Assembly (NCBI GenBank): GCA_946480575.1
Contig: CAMLKF010000032.1
Span: 1-19,811, forward strand
From: an uncultured Nitrososphaera sp.
GTDB lineage: Archaea > Thermoproteota > Nitrososphaeria > Nitrososphaerales > Nitrososphaeraceae
Direction of reading: 5' to 3'
DNA: 19,811 nucleotides
The notes below the pieces were generated by a model. The model saw nothing but the letters and a program-made list of their open reading frames with translations. It did no database searches and was not told where the DNA came from. A program made the position numbers and the translations under genes. This document shows, in pieces, positions 1 to 7,145 of the stretch. Each line of letters begins with the position of its first letter. Position 1 is the first letter of the stretch.

Positions 1-2068
1 GAAAAGTATTCGTGGTTTCAGCCGCCTTTTTCAAAACTGAAATGGCCTGCCTGCTTTTTGTCCTGCCTATTGCAATCGCAGCTTCAGACTTGACGAAATA
101 GCTTTCGTCACCTTGCAGCACCGGCTTGAGCAGCTCGAGCGACTCTTCCTTTTTGAATTCGCCAATGGCTTTCACCACCGCCCGCCTCGCTTTCGGGTGC
201 TTGACTGCAAGGCACTTTTTCAACGCTTCATAGGCATAGTCGGACTTGGCAACGCCTAGAGTTTTGGCAGCTTCGGCTGCCACGCCCCAGAACTTATCAT
301 GCAGGATGGCGCCTTTTAGCACATCAATGACGGCATCTGTTGAATTGCCCTTGAGGGCGCGGGCAGCCTCGACACGCTCGATAACCGTGCTGCCGTCCTG
401 CAATTGCTTTACGAGCATCTCCTTTGGCGCCCTGATAGACATCGTCTTCAGTATCTTGAACTGCGGGTCTATCGAGAACCATTCGACTTCCCTGTCAACT
501 GGGATCTGGAACGCACACTCTTTGCCCGACACGTCAAAAGTATATGTCTTTTCACCCTTGCCAAAAACCAGCCTGATTTCAATCTGGAATTCAAATGGCT
601 CGCTAGCCTGCGCCTGCTCTATCTTTAGTTTTGCCATGCCGTCACCAGCTGAAAACTCGGCTCTGAGCTCTGGGTGGCCTTCCCTGAATATCCACTGGTC
701 AAAGAACTGCTGGAGGCTCTTGCCCGTTTCAAGCTCGAATACCTTGCGCAGGTCGTCCGTCTCGGCGGTGCTGTTGGCAAACCTCTGCAAATAAGTCTTG
801 AGCGATCGCCTGAAGTGCTTGTCGCCGATGTAGTGCCTGAGCATGTGGAGCACGCACCCGCCCTTTTCGTACGTGTGCCTGTCAAAGAGGTCGTCTGGGT
901 GCTTGTACACCTTGGTCACGATGGGCCGGACATATCTGTTGTCGGCTTCCTCGAAATAGTCGTCGGCAGTCAGCATCATGTAGTACTGGAACTCGTCGTT
1001 GCCCCTGCTTGCCTCCCAATAGAGGGCATCGCAGTAGGTGGCGAACCCCTCGTTGAGCCAGATGTGTTGCCAGTCCCTGCACGTGACAAGGTCGCCAAAC
1101 CACTGGTGGGCAAGCTCATGCGACACTAGGTGGTCGCTCGTGAAATCAAGATGCGCCTCTTTGTCGTGCAGCGTGTCAAGAGTAAGCGTAGTGCAGCTGG
1201 AATTTTCCATGCCGCCATAGACGAAATCCTGCACCGCTACCTGCGCGTATTTTTCATACGGGTACTTTGTGCCAAGGTAGCTTTCAAAGAACCTGAGCAT
1301 TTCAGGCGTGTGCTCAAATGACCTGGCGGCGTCCTGCTTCCTGTCCTGCGGCACGTAGTACTGCAGCAGGCCATTGCTTTCCTTTATTTCGGCGTACCTG
1401 CCAATCACCACCGATGCAAGATAGGCAGGGTGCGGGTTCGACTCGGACCAGTAGTAAATCTGCTTTTTGTTTTTGTTGCGCTGCTCCACTTTCAGCAATT
1501 TGCCGTTTGAAATGGCCGTCATGCCGGCTGAGACCGTGACTGAAATTTCGCTTGTAAACTTGACCTGCGGATGGTCGATGCAGGGAAACCAGTACTTTGC
1601 CTCGATACTCTCTCCCTGTGTCCATGCTTCAGGCTGCTTGCCTGGATACTGCCTGTCAGGCACGATAAAGTAGAATCCCTTGCGCGGCCTGACAGTATAT
1701 ATGATATCGAGCTTGATCTTGCTGCCCTCTTTGAGAAACCTGCCAAGCTTGATTGCCAGCTTGTCGTCGAGACTACGGAATTCAAGCCTGCCGTCGGCAG
1801 ACACCGACTTTATTTGCAGTTCGGCGGCGTCAAGCGCGATGGTATCGGTGTCCTGCAATATCGTGATGTCAAGGCGCTGGCTACAGCTTATCGTGCGCTC
1901 GTGAAGATCAGGCTCTATCGCAAGCCGCATGTGGCTTATCGTGAACAGAAGCGACGGGGCATAATGCGCCCTGCTGCCGGGGAGCTCGAACCTCTTCCTG
2001 CCGTCTTCGCCTTCAAGCATATGTATGCTTGCTAATCGCAGGGCATGACAAAATAAAGGTTCGCTCAT
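1..2068 (-). CDS. M1 family zinc aminopeptidase (tricorn-interacting factor F2/F3-like), C-terminus cut by window edge
   Basis: Cytosolic metallopeptidase that removes N-terminal residues from peptides, in archaea thought to finish products of the proteasome or tricorn protease. I translated 689 codons from the ATG at 2068 without a stop. The GGMEN substrate-binding motif (GAMEN-type) is at residues 285-289. HELAH at 317-321 gives the HExxH zinc site, with the third ligand Glu340 in WLNEGFA and the catalytic Tyr400 in TYEKGG. From about residue 550 the sequence is helical and repetitive (HEAT/ARM-like), as in the C-terminal domain of this family. Members usually have 780-850 residues, so roughly 100-150 are missing to the left. 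ATG 2068 is the first ATG in frame after an upstream TAG and lies about 23 nt from the TSS predicted from the TATA box; Met17 is an alternative start. No opposite-strand frame in this interval shows a family motif. Confidence 0.95.
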   Translation of the reverse strand, partial: MSEPLFCHALRLASIHMLEGEDGRKRFELPGSRAHYAPSLLFTISHMRLAIEPDLHERTISCSQRLDITILQDTDTIALDAAELQIKSVSADGRLEFRSLDDKLAIKLGRFLKEGSKIKLDIIYTVRPRKGFYFIVPDRQYPGKQPEAWTQGESIEAKYWFPCIDHPQVKFTSEISVTVSAGMTAISNGKLLKVEQRNKNKKQIYYWSESNPHPAYLASVVIGRYAEIKESNGLLQYYVPQDRKQDAARSFEHTPEMLRFFESYLGTKYPYEKYAQVAVQDFVYGGMENSSCTTLTLDTLHDKEAHLDFTSDHLVSHELAHQWFGDLVTCRDWQHIWLNEGFATYCDALYWEASRGNDEFQYYMMLTADDYFEEADNRYVRPIVTKVYKHPDDLFDRHTYEKGGCVLHMLRHYIGDKHFRRSLKTYLQRFANSTAETDDLRKVFELETGKSLQQFFDQWIFREGHPELRAEFSAGDGMAKLKIEQAQASEPFEFQIEIRLVFGKGEKTYTFDVSGKECAFQIPVDREVEWFSIDPQFKILKTMSIRAPKEMLVKQLQDGSTVIERVEAARALKGNSTDAVIDVLKGAILHDKFWGVAAEAAKTLGVAKSDYAYEALKKCLAVKHPKARRAVVKAIGEFKKEESLELLKPVLQGDESYFVKSEAAIAIGRTKSRQAISVLKKAAETTNTF

Positions 2069-2110
2069 GCTTTGCTCCCAATGCGGCCCCGAATCATGGT
2101 ATCGCTAGTG

Positions 2111-2123
2111 ATATTAATAAAAA
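2111..2123 (-). promoter_or_regulatory. TATA-like box of the M1 aminopeptidase gene
   Basis: On the minus strand the segment reads TTTTTATTAATAT, a good archaeal TATA element. A start site about 26 nt downstream would fall near 2091, leaving a leader of about 23 nt before the ATG at 2068. This is inference from spacing only. Confidence 0.45.
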
Positions 2124-2193
2124 GAAGCGGTTCTATCACTGTTTCATGATGCTCCGCAGCGTCTCGGTATCAGTAAAATCTTCTATAACTTGA

Positions 2194-2453
2194 AGCCATT
2201 CCGCTTTTAGATACTTGGCTGGCAAAGGCTCTATCGAATTTGTCACTAGAAGAAGTGTGTGCCGACTTAAGAAATTTGGGCTTAACTTTCATCCCGACGC
2301 AATAAGAAAGGCCAACCTGACAGTAGAGCAACTTGCAGAGAAAGAAATCTTTGGAAGATGTTAAAAGAGATTGAAGAAGAAGGAATAGGGCAAACAGGTC
2401 ATCTATCTAGGAGTATTGGAATTCATCTTGATCCAGCAACTACCCGCTATTAG
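2194..2453 (+). pseudogene. Possible gene remnant in the 435-nt gap (two short frames, no recognisable family)
   Basis: The gap 2069-2503 has no intact gene. On the plus strand an open stretch without a start codon runs 2194-2364 and contains protein-like sequence (GLNFHPDAIRKANLTVEQLA). It stops at TAA 2362, four bases into a second short frame, ATG 2358 to TAG 2453 (31 codons, beginning MLKEIEEEGIG). A single-base shift would join them, so this may be a decayed gene. On the minus strand a competing 50-codon start-less frame (2136-2288) ends in LRSIMKQ. I cannot tell which strand was coding, and it may be non-coding. Nothing else is visible in the gap apart from the promoter of the aminopeptidase. 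Confidence 0.25.
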
Positions 2454-2503
2454 CTAGTATCCCTCTCTTGCTGGTCGCAGGGTTTGACGTAACAGAGGTT
2501 ACG

Positions 2504-2875
2504 CTAGCGTGCTATCCTTAGCTTGCCCACGTACTGCCTGACCTTGCCCACTACCTCTTCATGGCTGTACGGGCCGAGAACTCTGATGACAAGGACCATC
2601 CTCCTGCCGTTGATAGCCACTGGAAAGAAAAAGAGATCTGAACTGTCGTTGTGCGCCATCAGGTAATGGAACTTGCCAAAATAATCCTCATTGCTCTCGA
2701 AAATGCTCATAATAATCTCTGTCTGACCCAGCATTACCTCAAACCTGTCCTGCTTTGGCATCGGCATGTCTGGCCTGACGTGCAGGGCAAGCGGGAGCCC
2801 TTTTTCGATTATCCCTGTGCCAAGGATGTTCTCATGTATGTTGGCGATCTCTTTGCAGATTTGGTCTCCATCCAT
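2504..2875 (-). CDS. Conserved small cytosolic protein, roadblock/profilin-like or DUF6659-like (hypothetical)
   Basis: Predicted 123 residues starting MDGDQICKEIANIHENILG. It resembles small thaumarchaeal proteins with an ICKEI-type start followed by a hydrophobic strand pattern, a central MLGQTEIIMSIF helix and a strand pair FFFPVAINGRRMVLVIRV, which fits a roadblock/LC7 or profilin-type alpha-beta fold. No signal peptide, membrane segment or catalytic motif is visible, and I do not know its function. The frame stays open further upstream into the acyl-CoA synthetase gene, but the ATG at 2875 gives a sensible N-terminus and leaves a 40-nt spacer after that gene's stop at 2916. Same strand and short spacing suggest co-transcription with the synthetase. 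Confidence 0.7.
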   Translation of the reverse strand: MDGDQICKEIANIHENILGTGIIEKGLPLALHVRPDMPMPKQDRFEVMLGQTEIIMSIFESNEDYFGKFHYLMAHNDSSDLFFFPVAINGRRMVLVIRVLGPYSHEEVVGKVRQYVGKLRIAR

Positions 2876-2915
2876 GCTTCTAGCTCTCAGTACAGGCAAA
2901 AATAACTTGTCATCA

Positions 2916-4841
2916 TCAAATGGCGTCAAGCGACCAAGGGTTTTCCACGGTCGACAGGTCCTGCCCAGCCATGCTGTCGCCGGCAATTTTCGCCCTGACA
3001 AGCCGCCTTACAAGCTTGCCAGTCCTTGTCTTTGGCAGCTCTGCCACTATCCTCACTTCGTCAGGCCGGGCAAACCTCCCTATTGACTCCTCGACTTTTT
3101 TGATGATTTCTTTCTTCAAGCTACTGTTGTCTGCCTTGTAGCCATCCTTAACCACTATGCACACTACTATCGCCTCACCTTTCAGGTCGTCCGGCCTTCC
3201 AACCGCCACCGCCTCCGCGACAGCCGGGTATGATGCGGCAGCCGCTTCAACTTCTGCTGTCCCTATCCTGTGGCCTGACACCTTTATGATGTCGTCGGCG
3301 CGCCCACGCATATACCACAGATCGTCACCGTCGACAAGGACAATATCGCCGTGGTACCACACGTCCCTATATTTCGACCAGTAGGTCTCGATAAACCTGC
3401 TGGGGTTATTCAGGAGCCCGCGAGTCATAGAAGGCCACGGCTTTTTGATGACCAAGAATCCTTCGCCCCTTGCCACGCGCCTGCCTGAATCATCGAAAAC
3501 GTCAGCGTCAAAGCCGGGGATGGGGCATCCTACGGTGCAGGGCTTGAGCGGCATGACCGGCAGAGCGCTCACGATCGCGCCGCCTATCTCAGTGCCTCCG
3601 GACAGGTTGATCACCGGGCAGCGCCTTTTGCCCACTTGTCCAAAGTACCACTCCCACGCCTCCCTGTTTATCGGCTCGCCCGTTGCAGCTAGAATCCTAA
3701 GGGACGAAAAGTCGCAGCCACTGATCTGCACATTGCTTTTCATAAAGAGCCTGATGGCGGTAGGGGCAGCACCAAAGATGCTCACTCTGTGGTCCTGAAT
3801 TAGCCTGCACCACGCGTCAGCCTTTGGGTAGTCTAGCGCGTCTTCGTAGACAAGGGCAGTCCCGCCGCTTATCGGGCTGCCGTAGACGACCCACACTTGG
3901 CCTGTTATCCACCCAATGTCTGCGTACCAGAACAAGACATCGTCGGGCTTCATGTCGACAAGATATGCCGCCTGCTGCGCAGCGACGGCGGTAAAGCCGC
4001 CGTGCACCTGCAGTGTGCCCTTGGGCTCGCCGGTGGTGCCCGACGTGTACAGAATGAACAGCGGGTCTTCCGAGTCCATCACTTCGGTCTTGACACTCTT
4101 GCCATTTTTCGCAAAGTCGTTATAGTTGACAATGTTCTTGTCTCCGCTGCCATTGCCAGTGGTGACTATCTTGGAAACATTTGTGCCCTGTACCGCCTTG
4201 CTCCACCGGCCCTTGAGGTCTATCTCTTTTCCCCGCCGTCTGATAGTGTCGGCGGTGATGAGCAGCTTTGCCTTCGAGTCGACAAGGCGGGAGTGCAGTG
4301 CCTGCGCACTGAAACCCGAGAAAACGGTAGTATGAACCGCCCCTATCTTGGAGCATGCGAAAATAGCAAAGAACGCCTCAGGAACCATGGGAAGGTAGAT
4401 GCCTACAATGTCGCCTTTCTTTATGCCTGCGTCTGCCAGAGCGCCGGCAAGCTTGCTTACCTGCGCATCAAGCTCGCGGTAGGTGACGGCCTTTCTTGAG
4501 CTATGTTCGTTTGCAAAAATGTATGCCACCTTGTCCGGCTGACTTTTTACATGTCTGTCTATTGCGTTGCTGACGATGTTGCACTTGCCGTTTACGAACC
4601 ACCTTGTCCAAGGAATGCCTGTCGATGAATCGTAAACCTTGTCGTATCTTTTGAACCATTCAAGGCCAAGGTCTTCATTGACTGCGTTCCAGTACCATTC
4701 GATGTCGCCGTTTGCCTTTTGCACCAGCTGGCGCCAGCCGCCCGAAATGCTGTGCTTTTTCATGAATCTGGCAATGTTGCTACCTGCCATGTGGCCGGCA
4801 GGCGGGGTGAATGCAAACCCCTCCCCGGAAACGGTCAACAA
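2916..4841 (-). CDS. AMP-forming acyl-CoA synthetase (acetyl-CoA synthetase family; substrate probably larger than acetate)
   Basis: Activates a carboxylic acid with ATP to an acyl-adenylate and transfers it to CoA. The 641-residue product has the full ANL-superfamily set: P-loop YTSGTTGEPKG (265-275), A5 region NLSGGTEIGG (412-421), YHGD (496-499), hinge region RADDIIKVSGHRIG (514-527) and the C-terminal catalytic lysine in PKTRTGK (Lys609). Length and N-terminus (from GWRQL, residue 35) fit the Acs/propionyl-CoA synthetase branch. In acetate-specific enzymes A5 reads DTWWQTE; here it is NLSGGTE, so the pocket-closing Trp is Gly415, pointing to a larger acyl group such as propionate, 3-hydroxypropionate or 4-hydroxybutyrate. 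The TTG at 4841 lies about 25 nt from a TATA-like GATTAAAC (minus); Met18 at 4790 is the alternative start. Confidence 0.93.
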   Translation of the reverse strand: MLTVSGEGFAFTPPAGHMAGSNIARFMKKHSISGGWRQLVQKANGDIEWYWNAVNEDLGLEWFKRYDKVYDSSTGIPWTRWFVNGKCNIVSNAIDRHVKSQPDKVAYIFANEHSSRKAVTYRELDAQVSKLAGALADAGIKKGDIVGIYLPMVPEAFFAIFACSKIGAVHTTVFSGFSAQALHSRLVDSKAKLLITADTIRRRGKEIDLKGRWSKAVQGTNVSKIVTTGNGSGDKNIVNYNDFAKNGKSVKTEVMDSEDPLFILYTSGTTGEPKGTLQVHGGFTAVAAQQAAYLVDMKPDDVLFWYADIGWITGQVWVVYGSPISGGTALVYEDALDYPKADAWCRLIQDHRVSIFGAAPTAIRLFMKSNVQISGCDFSSLRILAATGEPINREAWEWYFGQVGKRRCPVINLSGGTEIGGAIVSALPVMPLKPCTVGCPIPGFDADVFDDSGRRVARGEGFLVIKKPWPSMTRGLLNNPSRFIETYWSKYRDVWYHGDIVLVDGDDLWYMRGRADDIIKVSGHRIGTAEVEAAAASYPAVAEAVAVGRPDDLKGEAIVVCIVVKDGYKADNSSLKKEIIKKVEESIGRFARPDEVRIVAELPKTRTGKLVRRLVRAKIAGDSMAGQDLSTVENPWSLDAI

Positions 4842-4858
4842 TACGGCAGCTGGCGTGA

Positions 4859-4929
4859 CGTTTAATCTACCTAACTAACCTGCGATCCTGACGGGTCAAG
4901 CCTGACCAGTACTGCAAGAATAATTAAAT
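4859..4929. promoter_or_regulatory. Divergent promoter region between the acyl-CoA synthetase and the 4962 gene
   Basis: The 120-nt divergent spacer holds two AT-rich TATA candidates. TAATTAAAT at 4921-4929 on the plus strand predicts a start near 4951, just before the TTG at 4962. GATTAAAC on the minus strand near 4861-4868 predicts a start at about 4839, almost at the synthetase TTG 4841. Assigned by spacing only. Confidence 0.35.
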
Positions 4930-4961
4930 CCTGATAGCTCGGATAGCATATACTGACTGCC

Positions 4962-5645
4962 TTGGTAGTGGAAGAGGTGCGCTATGATTTTGAAGAGTTC
5001 CCACGCTACGCCGACGACTTTGTCCGGGATCTCCTCAAGCTCATGATAATCTCGAAAATGAACGCGGCCGTGAAAAACCCTACGTCCAAGAACTACTTTC
5101 TCCACCTGATTTCGCAAATAGAAGGCTGCGAAGCATATGTAGTAAAGTACGGCCAGCCGCTCCTCTATGCCAAGTACCACGACATGGAATTTACAGACCA
5201 GAAGGTGACTTCTCAGTTTGTCCGGGCAAAAGATCATGTGGTCGACGTGACGATGGAGTCGGTCTTTGGCGAGTTCGTGAAGAGGTTCGACAGCCTTACG
5301 TCTGCTTCAAAGAGCAAGGTCAAGTGGGGCGTTGTCGCCGCTGACCAAGATGGCAAGAAGCAGCAGCCCGACCCGCTCTTTGCATTGCTAAACACGTTTG
5401 TCGACGTAGTGAGCAAGCTAACCTCGCTTGACCCTGCCAACCCGGACAGCCTTGCCGGCAAGCGCTTTGGCATACGCAACGCAAGCATTGCAAGAAAGTC
5501 GCTCCACTTGGAATTTCTGGTAAACGGCGAGCTGAACATACTGGAGCTGAACCCGGCAAAGAGGCGCAAGGATGACGCGATCAAGATGCTCTTTACTAAG
5601 TCAGAAATAGTGAACGCAGTAATTGCTCTCATGAAGCAAGCATAA
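4962..5645 (+). CDS. Conserved hypothetical cytosolic protein
   Basis: I do not recognise a family. The 227-residue product is soluble, with no signal peptide or membrane segment, rich in charged residues and probably mixed alpha-beta: a helical N-terminal half (about 10-75), a central region with MESVFGEFVKRF and VKWGVVAADQDGKK, and a C-terminal strand-helix part (SLHLEFLVNGELNILELN, then a Lys/Arg-rich stretch AKRRKDDAIKMLF). Start TTG 4962 is the first plausible start after the TATA-like box at 4921-4929; GTG 4968 and GTG 4977 are alternatives. It stands alone between the divergent synthetase and the broken ArsR gene 37 nt downstream. Codon use and composition look like the backbone, so it is probably a real lineage-specific gene. 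Confidence 0.75.
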   Translation: MVVEEVRYDFEEFPRYADDFVRDLLKLMIISKMNAAVKNPTSKNYFLHLISQIEGCEAYVVKYGQPLLYAKYHDMEFTDQKVTSQFVRAKDHVVDVTMESVFGEFVKRFDSLTSASKSKVKWGVVAADQDGKKQQPDPLFALLNTFVDVVSKLTSLDPANPDSLAGKRFGIRNASIARKSLHLEFLVNGELNILELNPAKRRKDDAIKMLFTKSEIVNAVIALMKQA

Positions 5646-5682
5646 TTACATATTCAAATAATTGCTTAATTACTAAACTGCC

Positions 5683-5999
5683 ATGGATTCACCGTGGAAA
5701 GCTGTTGCCGACGACAGCCGCCGGCAGATGCGGCTGATATTGAAAGATGGGGAAAAGACGCCAAGCGAGATAGCGACGCACTTTGATTTTACTCTGCCGG
5801 CACTGTCCACACACCTAAAGGTGCTCAGCGATGCCGGCCTTGTCAGCGAGCGCAAGAAAGGTCAGAATAGGTTCTACTCTGTCAACAGGGACGGCATGTC
5901 AGAGATATGATGCAGTTCTTTGATCTGTTTTGAGACGACCGGCTGCGCAGCCTGAAGGAATATGTTGAGAATAACAAGGATGCAAAAAGAAGGAAATGA
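5683..5999 (+). pseudogene. ArsR-family winged-helix repressor, broken by a frameshift and a nonsense codon
   Basis: The first 75 codons from ATG 5683 encode a clear ArsR DNA-binding domain: DDSRRQMRLIL, then the helix-turn-helix TPSEIATHFDFTLPALSTHL and the wing VSERKKGQNRFYSV. The frame stops at TGA 5908-5910. The missing C-terminus is found at once in the next frame: MMQFFDLF, then TGA 5931-5933 where relatives have Trp (TGG), then DDRLRSLKEYVENN to TGA 5997-5999. So there is one single-base deletion near 5905-5908 and one nonsense change. The original end overlaps the ATG of the next gene as ATGA (5996-5999), the usual arrangement of an ArsR-SRPBCC operon. An AT-rich box at about 5653-5662 is correctly spaced for a leaderless start. 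The truncated HTH could still be made. Confidence 0.85.
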
Positions 6000-6446
6000 C
6001 AGAAATCAGAAAAACAATCATTCATCGACGCCCAGCCGGAAGTCGTGTTCAGGGCACTGACGGATGAAAAAGAGCTGACGCATTGGTTCCCGGATCAGGC
6101 CAAGCTGGAGGAGCCCAGAGTGGACGGATTCATGCAATTCAAGTTTTTCGAAGACGGCAAGGAAAACCACAGGGTGGAAGGAAAGGTTCTGGAGATAGTC
6201 TCTAACAAGAAAATATCGTATTCATGGGCAAACAAGTTTGACCCGAACTTTCCCAAGACGACAGTCACTTGGACGCTTGAAGAGGTAGATGGAAACAAAA
6301 TAAGAGTAACGTTGGTGCACGCTGGCTTTGGCTCCAAGAGCAAATGGTATGACCTGCATGGCAAAGGATGGTCCTAATTTATCGAAGACAGATTGGTCAA
6401 GTATTGCAGCGGCAAGAACTTGGGCAAAAGGGAGAAAATCAAATAA
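5996..6446 (+). pseudogene. SRPBCC/AHSA1 (activator of Hsp90 ATPase-like) START-fold protein, broken by a frameshift and a nonsense codon
   Basis: Starts ATG 5996 as MTEIRKTI, then loses frame near 6020-6024: an extra base separates this from FIDAQPEVVFRALTDEKELT, the conserved first strand and helix of the AHSA1 family. The body then reads HWFPDQ, RVEGKVLEIV, YSWANKFDP, TVTWTLEE and VTLVHAGFG, with a HGKGWS motif, all typical. TAA 6375-6377 interrupts where the family has an aromatic residue (GWS-Y-F), and the same frame continues FIEDRLVKYCSGKN to TAA 6444-6446. These are two disabling changes in about 450 nt. Such proteins bind hydrophobic ligands in a helix-grip cavity and are usually co-transcribed with an ArsR regulator, as here. 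Sequencing error is the main alternative. Confidence 0.85.
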
Positions 6447-6480
6447 GAAGCTCTACAGTCTTACCTGCCAAGTAAAAAAT

Positions 6481-6492
6481 AGGGTGCACCCT
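6481..6492. repeat. 12-bp perfect palindrome in a convergent spacer
   Basis: AGGGTGCACCCT is identical to its reverse complement. It sits in the 160-nt spacer between the decayed SRPBCC gene and the 3' end of Trm56. It has no loop, so it is not a good hairpin terminator; it could be an operator half-site pair or chance. Nothing else is visible in 6447-6605. Confidence 0.3.
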
Positions 6493-6605
6493 GTAACTGT
6501 ATTTGTATGTCAGTCGAGGTGCATATCCTCATCTCGCTGAATGGGCGATCGGCGCAGGTTAGTGTCATCACTGCCCTGCAGCTAGGCATGACGCGATTAA
6601 AAGGA

Positions 6606-7145
6606 TTACTTGATGCTGTTGGTGTTCTCCTGAACCTTCTTGCCCCTTTCAGCGGGCACTATCCTGAGCCTGCCGTCGGCAAACTCCTTCTTGAACTGCT
6701 TACCCCTAAACACCCTGTCCAGCAAGATCGCCAGAGCCGCAATTTCAGAGTGAGGCTGGTTGCCAACCGCAATGTTGTAGTCTGCAAGCTCGTACGCCTC
6801 CTTGGGAACTTTCTCTGCGCCTATTATCGCCAGAATCCTGCTTTCCTTGCGCAGCGGCTCAACGATATCGTCAATGTTAATGCCGTACATCGTAAGATGC
6901 GCTATCTTGCCTCCATCTTTTTTCCAGGCTCTTGCAAGACTTTTCCAGTCCTGTATCACTTCGACTTTAAATCCCGGCCTGCCCCATCTCTTGGCCACGC
7001 TCTCGACAGTGTCGCTGACTGACTGGTCGACTCCTGTCATGTATATCCTGTCTGCGCCAAATGCCCTTGCTACAAGCGCGGCGTGCGTGGTCACCCTGTC
7101 GTCGCGAATGAGCCTGTGGCCAATCCTCAGGACTGACACCTTCAT
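6606..7145 (-). CDS. trm56: tRNA (cytidine(56)-2'-O)-methyltransferase, aTrm56
   Basis: SAM-dependent SPOUT enzyme that methylates the 2'-O of C56 in the T-loop of archaeal tRNAs, stabilising the D-loop/T-loop contact. The 179-residue product starts with the family signature VLRIGHRLIRDDRVTTH and ARAFGADRIY. The trefoil-knot motifs follow: HLTMYG (83-88), IIGAEKVP (107-114) and the SAM-binding ADYNIAVGNQPHSEIAALA (121-139). Length is normal for the family. Its ATG (7145-7143) overlaps the HflX stop as ATGA, so translation is probably coupled. It is the last gene of the minus-strand run and is convergent with the broken ArsR-SRPBCC pair. Confidence 0.95.
   Translation of the reverse strand: MKVSVLRIGHRLIRDDRVTTHAALVARAFGADRIYMTGVDQSVSDTVESVAKRWGRPGFKVEVIQDWKSLARAWKKDGGKIAHLTMYGINIDDIVEPLRKESRILAIIGAEKVPKEAYELADYNIAVGNQPHSEIAALAILLDRVFRGKQFKKEFADGRLRIVPAERGKKVQENTNSIK

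Noticed and set aside
246..2035. Several plus-strand frames (246-794, 674-1129, 1571-2035) in the first 2 kb
   Set aside because: All are shadows of the M1 aminopeptidase, whose continuous minus-strand frame carries the zinc and GGMEN motifs.
3897..4499. A 200-codon plus-strand frame inside the acyl-CoA synthetase
   Set aside because: It lies opposite the conserved adenylation core and shows no family signature.
5931..5933. TGA read as tryptophan or selenocysteine in the ArsR gene
   Set aside because: A frameshift just upstream and a TAA in the neighbouring gene indicate decay, and TGA is used as a normal stop elsewhere in the window.
6481..6492. Rho-independent-type hairpin terminator at the 12-bp palindrome
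   Set aside because: There is no loop and no T-run after it, so it does not fit a terminator.
6507..7022. A 171-codon plus-strand frame over Trm56
   Set aside because: It is antisense to a gene with complete SPOUT motifs and has no motif of its own.
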